64,000 nucleotides of DNA from Paenibacillus macerans (lineage in GTDB: Bacteria; Bacillota; Bacilli; Paenibacillales; Paenibacillaceae), in contig NZ_JAMBOE010000001.1 of the NCBI RefSeq assembly GCF_023715465.1, forward strand, positions 806,001 through 870,000, given 5' to 3'. Positions 8,479 to 17,383 of the stretch are shown piece by piece. The translations under genes and the position numbers were made by a program. The notes beneath the pieces are model-generated. The model searched no databases, was not told the DNA's origin, and worked only from the letters and a program-made list of their open reading frames with translations. How positions within the stretch are numbered: the stretch's first letter is position 1; each line of letters starts with the position of its first letter.

Positions 8479-9423
8479 CTAGCCTTTTTTCGGCATCGCC
8501 ACAAAATGACCTTTGGACACTTCAACCAGCTCCGAGTTGTCCAAATCGAACAAACCGCCGTCGGTTTTACCGTCCTTGGAAGTAATCGGACCGCCCACCG
8601 TATCCTCCAAATGAATCCGCTTCTTGTTTGCTTCGATCTCCGGGTCCGGAATCGGAATCGCGGACAGCAGCGTTTTGGTATACGGATGCTGCGGGTTGGC
8701 GTAAAGCTCTTCGCTTTCCGCTAGCTCAACAATCCGGCCCAGATACATGACGGCTACACGATCGCTGATATGCTTAACCATCGACAGGTCGTGGGCGATA
8801 AACAAATACGTTAAACCGAGGCGGTCCTGCAGTTCTTTAAGCAGGTTGACCACCTGCGCCTGAATGGACACGTCGAGCGCCGATATCGGTTCGTCGCAGA
8901 TAATGAACTTCGGATTTACCGCCAGCGCGCGGGCAATCCCGATCCGCTGCCGTTGTCCGCCGGAAAATTCATGCGGATAACGCGTCGCATGATCGGGATT
9001 CAAGCCGACCATATCAAGCAGCTCTTCCACGCGTTTTTTGCGTTCCGCCCGCGATCCGGCCATACCGTGGATGTCCAGCGCTTCGCCGATGATATCCGTA
9101 ACCGTAAACCGCGGATTGAGCGAGGCGTACGGATCTTGGAAAATCATCTGCATATCGCGGCGCATCGCCTTCATTTTCCGCGGATGCAGTTTCGTAATAT
9201 CGGTTCCGTTAAAACGAATGCTGCCGCCCGTCGGCTCGTACAAGCGAAGGATCGTGCGTCCCGCGGTCGATTTGCCGCAGCCCGACTCGCCAACGAGGCC
9301 AAGCGTTTCGCCTTCGGCAATCGAGAAGCTGATGTCATTGACGGCTTTCAGCACATTACCGCCGCCGACGTTAAAATATTTTTTGAGTCCTTCGACTTCG
9401 ATCAACGTTTTCCCAATACTCAT
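8479..9423 (-). CDS. oppF: Oligopeptide ABC transporter ATPase OppF
   Basis: Cytoplasmic ATPase, 314 aa, one of the two that power peptide import through OppBC. It has Walker [10 protein letters not shown] (about 44), the Q-loop [14 protein letters not shown], the ABC signature [15 protein letters not shown], Walker [15 protein letters not shown] and the C-terminal oligopeptide-type domain with [12 protein letters not shown]. Its ATG overlaps the oppD stop by 4 nt (ATGA). It is the last gene of the operon, before a terminator-like hairpin. Substrates could also be dipeptides; the paralogue DppF looks similar. Confidence 0.92.
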   Translation of the reverse strand: MSIGKTLIEVEGLKKYFNVGGGNVLKAVNDISFSIAEGETLGLVGESGCGKSTAGRTILRLYEPTGGSIRFNGTDITKLHPRKMKAMRRDMQMIFQDPYASLNPRFTVTDIIGEALDIHGMAGSRAERKKRVEELLDMVGLNPDHATRYPHEFSGGQRQRIGIARALAVNPKFIICDEPISALDVSIQAQVVNLLKELQDRLGLTYLFIAHDLSMVKHISDRVAVMYLGRIVELAESEELYANPQHPYTKTLLSAIPIPDPEIEANKKRIHLEDTVGGPITSKDGKTDGGLFDLDNSELVEVSKGHFVAMPKKG

Positions 9424-10418
9424 GACGACTGTCCCTCCTTGGCCATCGGATGAAGATCCCAGCAGCGGGCCATGTGCGTATCGCTGAATACGGTCGCTCC
9501 CGGATCGATACGTTCGCAGATCTTCATCGCATGTTCACAGCGGGCCGCAAACGGACAGCCAACCGGCGGTTTAATCAAATCGGGCGGAGTGCCGATAATA
9601 GGAATAAGCGGCTCCCCTTTCTTCTGATCCAACCGCGGCATCGAGCGCAGCAAACCTTTCGTGTAAGGATGCTGCGGGTTTTTAAAGATTTCCCACTTCG
9701 TTCCGGTTTCTACAACCTCACCGGCATACATGACGATGACGCGATCGCACATGCCGGCAACGACGCCAAGATCGTGGGTAATCAAAATGATGGAAGTGCC
9801 GAGATGTTCCTGCATCTCTTTCATAACGTCCATAATTTGTGCCTGAATCGTAACGTCAAGCGCTGTCGTCGGTTCGTCCGCGATCAGCAGCGCCGGACGG
9901 CATGCAAGAGCAATAGCGATCATGACGCGCTGCCGCATGCCCCCGGAAAACTCGTGAGGGTATTGGTTAAAGCGGGCTTCCGCATTTTTAATGCCGACTA
10001 GCTTCAGCATTTCAATGGCACGTTCTTTCGCTTCGCCCGCTGACATTTTCTGATGTTTGATTAACACTTCGGTAATTTGTCGGCCTACCTTAATGGTAGG
10101 ATTCAAAGAGGTCATCGGGTCCTGGAAAATCATGCCGATATCTTTACCGCGAATGGCTTCCATTTGTTTATTGCTTTTGGTCAACAGGTTTTCGCCTTGA
10201 AAAATGATTTCACCTTGCTTAATGATTGACGGAGGGGACGGAATCAGACGCATGATCGTTTGGGCCGTTACGCTTTTGCCGCTGCCGGATTCACCGACTA
10301 TCGCAACCGTTTCCCCTTTCCCCACTTCGAAGTTCATGCCGCGAACGGCTTTGACTTCTCCGCCTCTGACTTGAAAGGACACATGCAAATCTTTGACTTG
10401 TAGAATCGGCTCCATCAT
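9420..10418 (-). CDS. oppD: Oligopeptide ABC transporter ATPase OppD
   Basis: Second ATPase of the peptide importer, 332 aa. Walker A is [10 protein letters not shown], followed by [17 protein letters not shown], signature [15 protein letters not shown], Walker [15 protein letters not shown] and the C-terminal Opp domain with [12 protein letters not shown]. That domain includes [15 protein letters not shown], whose Cys pattern in some Opp/Dpp ATPases holds an iron-sulfur cluster. It starts 8 bp after oppC with GGAGGTGG in front; two adjacent ATGs are possible starts. Confidence 0.92.
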   Translation of the reverse strand: MMEPILQVKDLHVSFQVRGGEVKAVRGMNFEVGKGETVAIVGESGSGKSVTAQTIMRLIPSPPSIIKQGEIIFQGENLLTKSNKQMEAIRGKDIGMIFQDPMTSLNPTIKVGRQITEVLIKHQKMSAGEAKERAIEMLKLVGIKNAEARFNQYPHEFSGGMRQRVMIAIALACRPALLIADEPTTALDVTIQAQIMDVMKEMQEHLGTSIILITHDLGVVAGMCDRVIVMYAGEVVETGTKWEIFKNPQHPYTKGLLRSMPRLDQKKGEPLIPIIGTPPDLIKPPVGCPFAARCEHAMKICERIDPGATVFSDTHMARCWDLHPMAKEGQSS

Positions 10419-10426
10419 TCCACCTC

Positions 10427-11389
10427 CTATTTCTTCAGTTTAGGATCCAGCGCGTCACGAAGGCCGTCGCCGAAAATGTTAAACGCCAGCATGATCAAGC
10501 TGATCAATATGGCCGGGAACAGCATGCGCCAAGGGTAGTACAGCCATCCTGTCAAAGCATCGTTAATCATGGAACCAAGCGATGCGATCGGAGCCTGCAC
10601 ACCGAGACCAAGGAAGCTTAAGAACGCTTCGGCAAAAATCGCTTTTGGTACGGACAAAGTCACCGTGACGATGATCGGTCCAACCGCATTAGGCAGCAGA
10701 TGGCGGAACAGCAAACGTCCCGAGCCTGCGCCCATCGAACGGGAAGCCAACACGAACTCACGGCTTTTGAGCTGCATAATCTCGCCGCGGACAATCCATG
10801 ACATGTTGATCCAGCCCGTGATCGTTAAGGCCAATATGATCGTTCCCAAGCTTGGCTCGAGCACGACCAGCAGCAAAATCGTAACCAGCAGGTACGGAAT
10901 AGCGTACAGAATCTCGGAAAACTTATTCATAATTTCATCAACACGGCCGCCAAAGAAGCCCATGATACCGCCATAAATAACACCGATAAACAAGTCGATA
11001 CATGCAGCAGCCAAACCTACGATTAGAGAAATGCGCGCGCCCATCCAAGTACGGACGAACATATCGCGTCCGAGGTCGTCGGTCCCGAACCAGTGCTGAG
11101 CCGACGGTCCTTTGTTGGTGCTCATCAGATCGTTGGAATAATAGTTTAAACCATTGATTTTTTCGACGATCCATGGGGCGACGATAGCGGCAAGCGAGAT
11201 TATAACAAGGACGACAAGCGCCGTCATAGCCATCTTGTTGCTGCGCAAACGGTACCAGGCATCCCGCCATGCGGAAATACTCTCGCGCTGAATGACCTCG
11301 GCTTCTTTCTCGTCCGTTCCGATTTTCCGAAAATCCTCGGGAGTCAGATCCGCCGGAGCCGGCATCACTTTTACGGAATTCGCATCCAT
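10427..11389 (-). CDS. oppC: Oligopeptide ABC transporter permease OppC
   Basis: Inner membrane permease, 320 aa. It begins with a 45-residue cytoplasmic tail, then a first membrane segment (MAMTALVVLVIISLAAIVAPWIV), the extracytoplasmic loop HWFGTDDLGRDMFVR typical of OppC/DppC, and the BPD-transport domain with the ATPase-contacting EAA loop EAFLSFLGLGVQAPIASLG. It sits 3 bp after oppB, so the two permease halves are translationally linked. Confidence 0.92.
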   Translation of the reverse strand: MDANSVKVMPAPADLTPEDFRKIGTDEKEAEVIQRESISAWRDAWYRLRSNKMAMTALVVLVIISLAAIVAPWIVEKINGLNYYSNDLMSTNKGPSAQHWFGTDDLGRDMFVRTWMGARISLIVGLAAACIDLFIGVIYGGIMGFFGGRVDEIMNKFSEILYAIPYLLVTILLLVVLEPSLGTIILALTITGWINMSWIVRGEIMQLKSREFVLASRSMGAGSGRLLFRHLLPNAVGPIIVTVTLSVPKAIFAEAFLSFLGLGVQAPIASLGSMINDALTGWLYYPWRMLFPAILISLIMLAFNIFGDGLRDALDPKLKK

Positions 11390-11392
11390 CCT

Positions 11393-12325
11393 TTAGCCCT
11401 CCTTCCTTCCGCTTAGCTTGATTCGCGGATCTACGAATACGTAAGCGATATCCGTTATAAAACGCGCCACCATCAGCAATACCCCATAAAAGATCGTAAT
11501 CCCCATAATCAGCGGATAGTCACGGGTGCTGATCGCCTGCACGAACTGTTTGCCGATCCCGCCAATCCCAAAGATTTGCTCGATGACGACCGAGCCGGTG
11601 ACGATGTCGGCCGTCATTGGCCCAAGATAAGTAATGACCGGCATAATTCCGTTGCGGATAACGTGGCGGAACAAAATCGCCATCCAGCCCAAACCTTTCG
11701 CTTTGGCCGTCTTGATATAGTCGGCATGCAGTACTTCCAGCATGCTTGAACGCGTCAGACGCGCGATAAAAGCGATCGGCTGCGCGGTTAACGCCGCTAC
11801 TGGAAGCACATAATACAGCGGCCCCTTAAAGCCCATTGTAGGAAGCCAGTGCAGTTTCGAGGCAAATACATACTGCAGCAAAGAAGCAACCACAAAGCTC
11901 GGCACCGCGATCCCTAACACCGCCAGCACCATAGCCGCATTGTCGATCAATTTGCGATGATACAACGCTGCCAGCATACCAAGCAGCACCCCAACGATTA
12001 CGGCAACGATAATCGCAACGACTCCCAGCTTCAAGGACGCCGAAAACGTTTGCCCGATGATTTTGGACACATCCTGGTTAATCATCTTCATGGAAATGCC
12101 CAAATCTCCGTGCGCAACGTTCCCCAAATATTTTAAATACTGCTCATAAACGGGCTTGTCGAGTCCAAGCTGTTCATAAAGGCGCTCCTTTATTGCGGGA
12201 GGCACCTGTTTCTCCGAAGTGAGCGGATCACCCGGAATGGCCTTCATGAGAAAAAAGGTGGCAGTGATTAGAATAAACAGCGAAACCAACATGTAAAAAA
12301 ACTTATTCGCTACGTAACGTATCAT
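11393..12325 (-). CDS. oppB: Oligopeptide ABC transporter permease OppB
   Basis: Membrane permease, 310 aa, partner of OppC. It shows the OppB/DppB start (N-terminal membrane segment, then FFLMKAIPGDPLT), about six membrane segments, the sequence RLTRSSMLEVLHADYIKTAKAKGL and the EAA-type loop VVIEQIFGIGGIGKQFVQAI. It starts about 206 bp after oppA; a strong hairpin lies in between, which would give less oppBCDF message than oppA message. Confidence 0.93.
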   Translation of the reverse strand: MIRYVANKFFYMLVSLFILITATFFLMKAIPGDPLTSEKQVPPAIKERLYEQLGLDKPVYEQYLKYLGNVAHGDLGISMKMINQDVSKIIGQTFSASLKLGVVAIIVAVIVGVLLGMLAALYHRKLIDNAAMVLAVLGIAVPSFVVASLLQYVFASKLHWLPTMGFKGPLYYVLPVAALTAQPIAFIARLTRSSMLEVLHADYIKTAKAKGLGWMAILFRHVIRNGIMPVITYLGPMTADIVTGSVVIEQIFGIGGIGKQFVQAISTRDYPLIMGITIFYGVLLMVARFITDIAYVFVDPRIKLSGRKEG

Positions 12326-12439
12326 GCCCGTTTACACCTCCTTTTTTTATATTTCGACATATATCGATTTTAGGCGAAAAGACCTAGCTTGTCTATTACA
12401 TATATTTGTATTAGAACGAAATGCTTGGAAGAACCCCGC

Positions 12440-12488
12440 ACACAAAAAATCGGGATATATATGAAGTAGTCCACATATATATCCCGAA
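12440..12488 (-). terminator. Terminator/attenuator between oppA and oppB
   Basis: The + strand arms CGGGATATATATG (12451-12463) and CATATATATCCCG (about 12473-12485) form a 13-bp stem with a 9-nt loop. On the minus strand the stem is followed by ATTTTTTGTG. It is 45 bp after the oppA stop and upstream of oppB, so it probably trims most oppA transcripts. Confidence 0.85.
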
Positions 12489-12531
12489 GTTGCTATTCGC
12501 TTCGTTCTTGCATGGATCTGCCCTTTACGGA

Positions 12532-14235
12532 TTAATGTTCGAGCAGGTACGCACGGGTGTAGTCAACAGCACCGCTAAAGTCAAGGATTACGCCCTTCAG
12601 GTATGGCTTCTCGGCCGCAACGTTCGTGTAGTAGTAAAGCGGCATCACGACCATGTTGTCTTGAATGAAGATTTTTTCGGCTTTAGCGAAAGCTTCATCA
12701 CGTTTAGCCTCATCATCGGTAGCTTTCGCTTCGGCAATCAGCTTATCGTATTCCTCGTTGGAGAAACCGGTGTCGTTGTTGCCACCATCAGTTACCCACA
12801 TATCCAAAAACGTCATCGGATCGTTGTAGTCGGCGGTCCAACCAGCACGAGCCACTTGGTAATTCAGGTTTTGGCGATTTTCAATAAATACGGCCCATTC
12901 TTGATTTTGTGTCTTCACGTCAACACCAAGATTTTTCTTCCACATGTCGGCTACAGCAAGCGCTACTTTCTTGTGCGCATCGCTGGAGTTGTAAATCAAA
13001 GTGATTTCAGGAAGTTTCGTATAACCTTTTTCTTTCATGCCTTGCTCAAGCAGTTTTTTCGCTTCTTCCACGTTTTCCGTGAAATAGTCGTCTTTGTGCT
13101 CGTTGCGGAATTCGACTTCAAATGTTTTGCCTTTGATGCCCGGAGGAACGTAACCGAACGCCGGAAGCTGTCCGCCAAGGGTTACGTTATCGACGATCGC
13201 TTGACGGTCGATAGCCATAGCAAAGGCTTTACGGATATTTACATTATCGAACGGTTCGGCCGTTACGTTAAATTCGTAGTAATACGTACTTGCAATACCT
13301 TTGATTTCAAGTTCGTCTTTCAACTGATCTCTGAGAATCGGAATTTGGTCGGTCGGGATTTCGCCGTTAGGATGCCCGGCGCGATCCAGCTCGCCGTTTT
13401 GGTAACTAGCCAACTCAGTCGTACTGGCGTTTACCAAAGACATGGTGATTTTGCTGAGCTTGATGTTGTCCTTATCCCAGTAGTTTTCGTTTTTCGTAAC
13501 TTCGATGGATTGCCCTTTCACCCAGTTGGTCAGCGTGAACGCACCGTTTACGATCATTTTGCTTTGGTCAACCGCCCATTTCGGGTCATCCTTGACCGAT
13601 TGGTGAACCGGATAAAAAGTGTAGAAAGAAGTCAGGCCAAGGAAGTAAGGCGTTGGCGCCGTCAATTCGACTTCCAGGGTGTAATCGTCAACCGCTTTTA
13701 CGCCAACTTGGCTGAAGTCGGTAACTTTTCCTTCATTATATTCTTTACCGTTTTTCAAGTAGTACAATTGATAAGCGTAAGGTGCAGCCGGAGATGTTTT
13801 CGGGCTCAGCACGCGCTCCCACGCAAACACGAAATCGTTTGCCGTTACAGGGTCGCCGTTGCTCCATTTTGCGTCTTTGCGAAGATGGAAAGTATACTTC
13901 GTTCCGTCAATATCCCATTTTTCGGCTACGCCCGGAACGGATTGGCCGGAATCATCTTGACGCGTAAGACCTTCATACATCGTCTTAAGCACCGTATTGG
14001 ATTGGCTGTCTTGCGCTTGAGCCGGATCGAATGTGGGCGGTTCCGCGCTCAGGTTGATTTTCAGCGTTTGATCCGCAGCCAATTTTTCTTCGCCGCTGTC
14101 GCCGCTGTTGGATGCCGTATTGTTGCCTCCGTTAGCAGCACCGTTGCTGCCGCCGTTTGATCCGCACGCGGAAAGCAAAGTGCCCACGGCGAGAACGAGC
14201 GTCAGAAGCAGGAGTAGACTCTTACTCTTCTTCAT
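12532..14235 (-). CDS. oppA: Oligopeptide-binding lipoprotein OppA
   Basis: Extracellular peptide receptor, 567 aa, anchored by lipid and feeding OppBCDF. It has a signal peptide with lipobox LLSAC (Cys about 24), a Gly/Asn/Ser linker, and the SBP family 5 core: LNLSAEPPTFDPAQAQDSQS-type start, WDIDGTKYTFHLRKDAKWSNGDPVTANDFVFAWERVLSP, and FNVTAEPFDNVNIRKAFAMAIDR. Its own promoter candidate lies upstream and a terminator follows. Binding specificity cannot be read from the sequence. Confidence 0.94.
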   Translation of the reverse strand: MKKSKSLLLLLTLVLAVGTLLSACGSNGGSNGAANGGNNTASNSGDSGEEKLAADQTLKINLSAEPPTFDPAQAQDSQSNTVLKTMYEGLTRQDDSGQSVPGVAEKWDIDGTKYTFHLRKDAKWSNGDPVTANDFVFAWERVLSPKTSPAAPYAYQLYYLKNGKEYNEGKVTDFSQVGVKAVDDYTLEVELTAPTPYFLGLTSFYTFYPVHQSVKDDPKWAVDQSKMIVNGAFTLTNWVKGQSIEVTKNENYWDKDNIKLSKITMSLVNASTTELASYQNGELDRAGHPNGEIPTDQIPILRDQLKDELEIKGIASTYYYEFNVTAEPFDNVNIRKAFAMAIDRQAIVDNVTLGGQLPAFGYVPPGIKGKTFEVEFRNEHKDDYFTENVEEAKKLLEQGMKEKGYTKLPEITLIYNSSDAHKKVALAVADMWKKNLGVDVKTQNQEWAVFIENRQNLNYQVARAGWTADYNDPMTFLDMWVTDGGNNDTGFSNEEYDKLIAEAKATDDEAKRDEAFAKAEKIFIQDNMVVMPLYYYTNVAAEKPYLKGVILDFSGAVDYTRAYLLEH

Positions 14236-14277
14236 CTAGCGATATCCCCCTTAAAATATTGTGGTATATGTTTTAAG

Positions 14278-14307
14278 ATTATACAACCAGCGGTCAAAAA
14301 AATCCAA
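14278..14307 (-). promoter_or_regulatory. Candidate sigma-A promoter of oppA
   Basis: On the minus strand TTGGAT (14307-14302) and TATAAT (14283-14278) are 18 bp apart. The -10 box lies 42 bp before the oppA ATG; the ribosome site AAGGGGGAT follows. The -35 match is only moderate. Confidence 0.55.
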
Positions 14308-14467
14308 CATAAATTTTCGGTAATTCCGCGTTTTTCGCCAAAAACGGTCCGCTCATGTAACAAAATCGTCCGTTATCCCATATTGACAATCGCTGTTTCT
14401 TAACAATTAACTTTGAGTGTCATGGTTTTATTCGCCATTTGGCGTATTGTGGTTTGTATAGTATAGT

Positions 14468-14854
14468 TTAGGCGGTAAAAATATATGTAATAAAACTGAT
14501 CAAAAATAAAAGAATGTAAGCGACCCCTGTCCCCGCAAACGCCAAGCGCCATACCGCGCGCAGCAGCCGGCGCACATCCACCTTGCCTTTCAGGCGTGTC
14601 TGCGCCCCGCCGATCAATCCGCTGGCAACGAGCAGAATAAGAACGATCAAGTAAATGCCAAACGTGGAGTGAAACACATTGTTGAACAAGGCGGCCGCCC
14701 CCAAGATCAGAAACAGCGTCGTGACGTCCATCGCCAGCATAATAGCGGCTTTTTTCTCGCGTTTCCCCCCATAGTAATAGATGAAATAAACGAGCAGAAA
14801 CGGAATGACCGGAATCATGGCAAATACGATAAGAAAAGTGGCCAAAACACTCAA
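14468..14854 (-). CDS. DUF3397-like membrane protein
   Basis: Small integral membrane protein of unknown function, 128 aa, with four hydrophobic segments (about residues 2-26, 33-53, 62-82 and 105-127). Length, topology and location beside panE fit the Firmicute DUF3397 family, but I recognise it only by general resemblance. I start at TTG 14854, 7 nt after GGAGG; the longer frame from 14896 would read through that ribosome site. A weak hairpin (CGCCATTTGGCG, about 14430-14441) follows the gene. Confidence 0.65.
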   Translation of the reverse strand: MSVLATFLIVFAMIPVIPFLLVYFIYYYGGKREKKAAIMLAMDVTTLFLILGAAALFNNVFHSTFGIYLIVLILLVASGLIGGAQTRLKGKVDVRRLLRAVWRLAFAGTGVAYILLFLISFITYIFTA

Positions 14855-14907
14855 AAACCCACCTCCTTTATGTTGGAAAAAGAAAAGCTCACACAAAAAG
14901 TTAGTAA

Positions 14908-15867
14908 CTATATTTTTATATGCATGTCAGGTTGCATCGCCCTGATCAGCTGCCAGACCAGTTCATGTCCAGGGGCGGAAACCTGCTTGGCTCGCGCCAT
15001 TTCCACCAGGCGGCCGTTGATAAAATCGATTTCCGTCGGCTTGCCCGAAAGGACATCCTTCAGCATCGATGAGGTGTTGCCGGCGGTAGTGCGGCAAACT
15101 CCCAGGATTTGCGCATAGATATCCGCGTCGTACGCGATCCCGTTTGCCTGAAAAATGCTTTCTCCTTCATCACACAGCTGCCGCATCACCGCTTGCCGCG
15201 CCTCCGATTCCAGCAATTGGCCGTTCGGAATCCGCCAAATCGCCGTTAACGGATTGATAACCGCATTGATGAGCAGCTTCCTGAACAATTCTCTCCCGAT
15301 GTCATTCGACAAAAAGGCGTCAAATCCTGCCTTTCGGAGCATTTTTACCAAACTTTCTCCCGAAAATTCGAGAAAATCCATCGCTTGATCGCCCCCGACA
15401 CGCGTTTCACCAAAACCGGCCCGGGTTACACGGCGGCCGTCCGCTCGCTTTGCTCCCTCCGTGGTGATCGCCGCATACAGCGCCTGCCCCGGGATCATTT
15501 GCCGAATCCGTTCCAAATGCCCTGCGCCATTTTGAAAACAAACGATGTTGGTATGTTTTCCGGCAAGCCTGCCGCAAGCAGACATTAAAGCTTCGGTAAT
15601 GTGCCCCTGCTTCGTCATCAACAGCAGCCAATCCGGTTCCTCCGCCCAATCTGTTCCGGCAGTCTGATCAAGCGTACCCGCCGCAAACCGTTTTCCTTCT
15701 ATAATATGCACCGTCCCGTCAGGCTCCGTAAGCTCGATTCCTTCCTTTCGTAGCAGCGCCGCCTGCTCGGCTGTCCTTGTCCAAAACCGCACCCGTTCTC
15801 CCGCCGCAGCCAGTTTCCCGCCAAACAGCAACCCAAGCGCCCCCGCCCCAACAATATCTATCTTCAC
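14908..15867 (-). CDS. panE: 2-dehydropantoate 2-reductase (ketopantoate reductase)
   Basis: NADPH-dependent enzyme, 319 aa, that reduces ketopantoate to pantoate for coenzyme A synthesis. It starts with the Rossmann loop IVGAGALGLLFGGKLA, followed by the family's WLLLMTKQGH, VCFQNGAG and the catalytic-domain sequence KLLINAVINPLTAIWRIPNGQLLE (catalytic Lys). The late motif MLKDVLSGKPTEIDFINGRLV is also diagnostic. In Bacillus the homologue ylbQ lies between rsfA (ylbO) and bshC, as here. An ApbA-family paralogue with another 2-oxoacid is possible. Confidence 0.88.
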   Translation of the reverse strand: MKIDIVGAGALGLLFGGKLAAAGERVRFWTRTAEQAALLRKEGIELTEPDGTVHIIEGKRFAAGTLDQTAGTDWAEEPDWLLLMTKQGHITEALMSACGRLAGKHTNIVCFQNGAGHLERIRQMIPGQALYAAITTEGAKRADGRRVTRAGFGETRVGGDQAMDFLEFSGESLVKMLRKAGFDAFLSNDIGRELFRKLLINAVINPLTAIWRIPNGQLLESEARQAVMRQLCDEGESIFQANGIAYDADIYAQILGVCRTTAGNTSSMLKDVLSGKPTEIDFINGRLVEMARAKQVSAPGHELVWQLIRAMQPDMHIKI

Positions 15868-15949
15868 CCCAACTAACTTCCTTTCGCCGTCTTATCGCAT
15901 ACCTTCTATAATTACTCCTCTTCATTTTATACCAAACCCTTCCCCCAAA

Positions 15950-16023
15950 ACACAAAAATCCCGCCATAACGGCGGGACTTCTAGCAACTTTCTGTGTTTT
16001 AGCGGGATTTTTGCGTTTTGTGT
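15950..16023 (-). terminator. Terminator after rsfA, with alternative pairing
   Basis: The arms TCCCGCC (15959-15965) and GGCGGGA (15971-15977) form a compact hairpin, followed on the minus strand by TTTTTGTGTTTTGG. A second partner, GCGGGATTTTTG (16002-16013), pairs perfectly over 12 bp with CAAAAATCCCGC (15953-15964). The two structures exclude each other. Confidence 0.75.
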
Positions 16024-16027
16024 CCCC

Positions 16028-16678
16028 CTACTCAATTCGTTCCAAATTCCCGTTCGCGTCCATCTTAAATCGCGATTTGCTTTCTTCATCCTCTTCGTTC
16101 AGAAAGGCAAGGCGACGGGCCCGGTCCATGATTTGGATTAAAGCCTTGTAGTCATCATTAACCGCTCTGTAGTCGGTCTGCACTTCATTGACCTGCGCCG
16201 AGAGGCGTTCGTTCTCCTCTTTCAGCGCCGCCATTTCCTCTTCCTTTTCCCGTAATTCCTTTTCCAGCGCTTTGACATGCCGGTTCGTTTCCTGCACCGT
16301 GTTTTTCCAGCCACGCAAAAAGCGAATGACCGCGTCGATGGAAATCGTTTCTTCCGTCACGCCTTCACTTCGGTAACCGTCCTCCGTCTCCACCGAAGCG
16401 AGGGAAGCGATGCCGGAACCCACCGAGAGCGATGTTTGCTTTTTCATATAATTCCGTTTTTGCCGTTGGGCTTTAGCTATGCTGATCGCCGCTTCATATT
16501 TCTTACGGACGCAGCTGTTCCAGCGGAACCCGCAAGCGGCCGCCGTTCTGCCGATCCGTTCCCCAACCTCCTCGAATGCGGTAAGCTGTGTGCTGCCCTC
16601 TCGAATATGGCGAAGAGTCACCTCGGCCAAAATCAAATCATCTTCCGCACTCCATGCGTCTTGTCTCACTGCTGTCAT
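16028..16678 (-). CDS. rsfA: RsfA-family prespore transcription factor
   Basis: Transcription factor, 216 aa, of the RsfA/YlbO family, which in Bacillus tunes the sigma-F regulon in the forespore. The N-terminus is a Myb/SANT-like domain (QDAWSAEDDLILAEVTLRHIREGSTQLTAFEEVGERIGRTAAACGFRWNS, about 4-55). A linker follows, then a long coiled coil (about 125-185) and an acidic end. ATG 16678 is chosen because AGGAGG lies 10 nt before it. The family is recognised; the exact regulon is inferred. Confidence 0.85.
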   Translation of the reverse strand: MTAVRQDAWSAEDDLILAEVTLRHIREGSTQLTAFEEVGERIGRTAAACGFRWNSCVRKKYEAAISIAKAQRQKRNYMKKQTSLSVGSGIASLASVETEDGYRSEGVTEETISIDAVIRFLRGWKNTVQETNRHVKALEKELREKEEEMAALKEENERLSAQVNEVQTDYRAVNDDYKALIQIMDRARRLAFLNEEDEESKSRFKMDANGNLERIE

Positions 16679-16942
16679 GCTATAAAAACCTCCTAACGAC
16701 ATCCTAGTCTTAATCCGTTTTCTGCCGGCATACCGGCAGGCGAATAAGTAAAAAGCTTCTTACTCCATTTCTATGCCTCTCATAGAGTTCATAGAATCTA
16801 TTTGATACTAAAATGTATTTCCAAAATCCGGGTTCTCCATACCTCATGAATAAACGCGAAGAAAAACATTGCAAAAGTTAAGCGTTTACCATAATATTCA
16901 TCACACTTGCTATGCAAATCCAGGTTAATTGTTGACTTTTCG

Positions 16943-16971
16943 TTTACACTTATCGGGCTAGCGGGTATAAT
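16943..16971 (+). promoter_or_regulatory. Sigma-A promoter of the DUF2626 gene
   Basis: TTTACA (16943-16948) and TATAAT (16966-16971) are separated by 17 bp, an almost ideal vegetative promoter. Start of transcription would be near 16978, about 43 nt before the GTG start. Confidence 0.8.
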
Positions 16972-17020
16972 AATTAGAGAAATGAGACGTTCGTTGATAC
17001 ATATGAAAGGGGGATTTTTC

Positions 17021-17257
17021 GTGGCACGCATGTTCCGTGTCCTTGGTTTCTTTACCCTTGCCATTGGACTCATGGCCTTTGCCGGCGGTATGACCGAAAT
17101 GGCGTTGCTGTTTTTCCTGCAAACCGCCTTTTTCGTTCTTTTCGGTTACCTGAAGTTTACGGAAAGAACGTATATCCTGCTATTCTGGGGATATATGATC
17201 GTCGCCTTTACAGGCTTCAGCTATTGGACGGTTTTCAAAATGGGTTTGCCACTATAA
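17021..17257 (+). CDS. DUF2626 (YqgY-like) membrane protein
   Basis: Small membrane protein of unknown function, 78 aa, with three hydrophobic segments (about residues 5-22, 25-41 and 51-71). The start ARMFRVLGFFTLAIGL and YLKFTERTYILLFWGYMIVAFTGFSYWT align with Bacillus YqgY. It starts at GTG 17021, 7 nt after AAAGGGGG. It has its own promoter and terminator, so it is monocistronic. Confidence 0.8.
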   Translation: MARMFRVLGFFTLAIGLMAFAGGMTEMALLFFLQTAFFVLFGYLKFTERTYILLFWGYMIVAFTGFSYWTVFKMGLPL

Positions 17258-17274
17258 TCCGAATAAAAAAGCAT

Positions 17275-17318
17275 TGCAAAAGGCGGTTCGACCTCGGGTC
17301 GAGCCGCCTTTTTTCATG
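17275..17318 (+). terminator. Terminator after the DUF2626 gene
   Basis: AAAAGGCGGTTCGAC and GTCGAGCCGCCTTTTTT (about 17278-17316) form a long stem with a 4-nt loop and a terminal T-run. Confidence 0.88.
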
Positions 17319-17383
17319 ATCCCTGCTATTTCCTCGCTTGGTAACATATATATAGTACAACTACTCACGGGAGAGGATCTTTT

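Noticed and set aside
12421-14160. 579-codon open frame on the + strand
   Set aside because: It lies fully opposite oppA, whose signal peptide, lipobox and family motifs are clear; the + frame has no recognisable domain.
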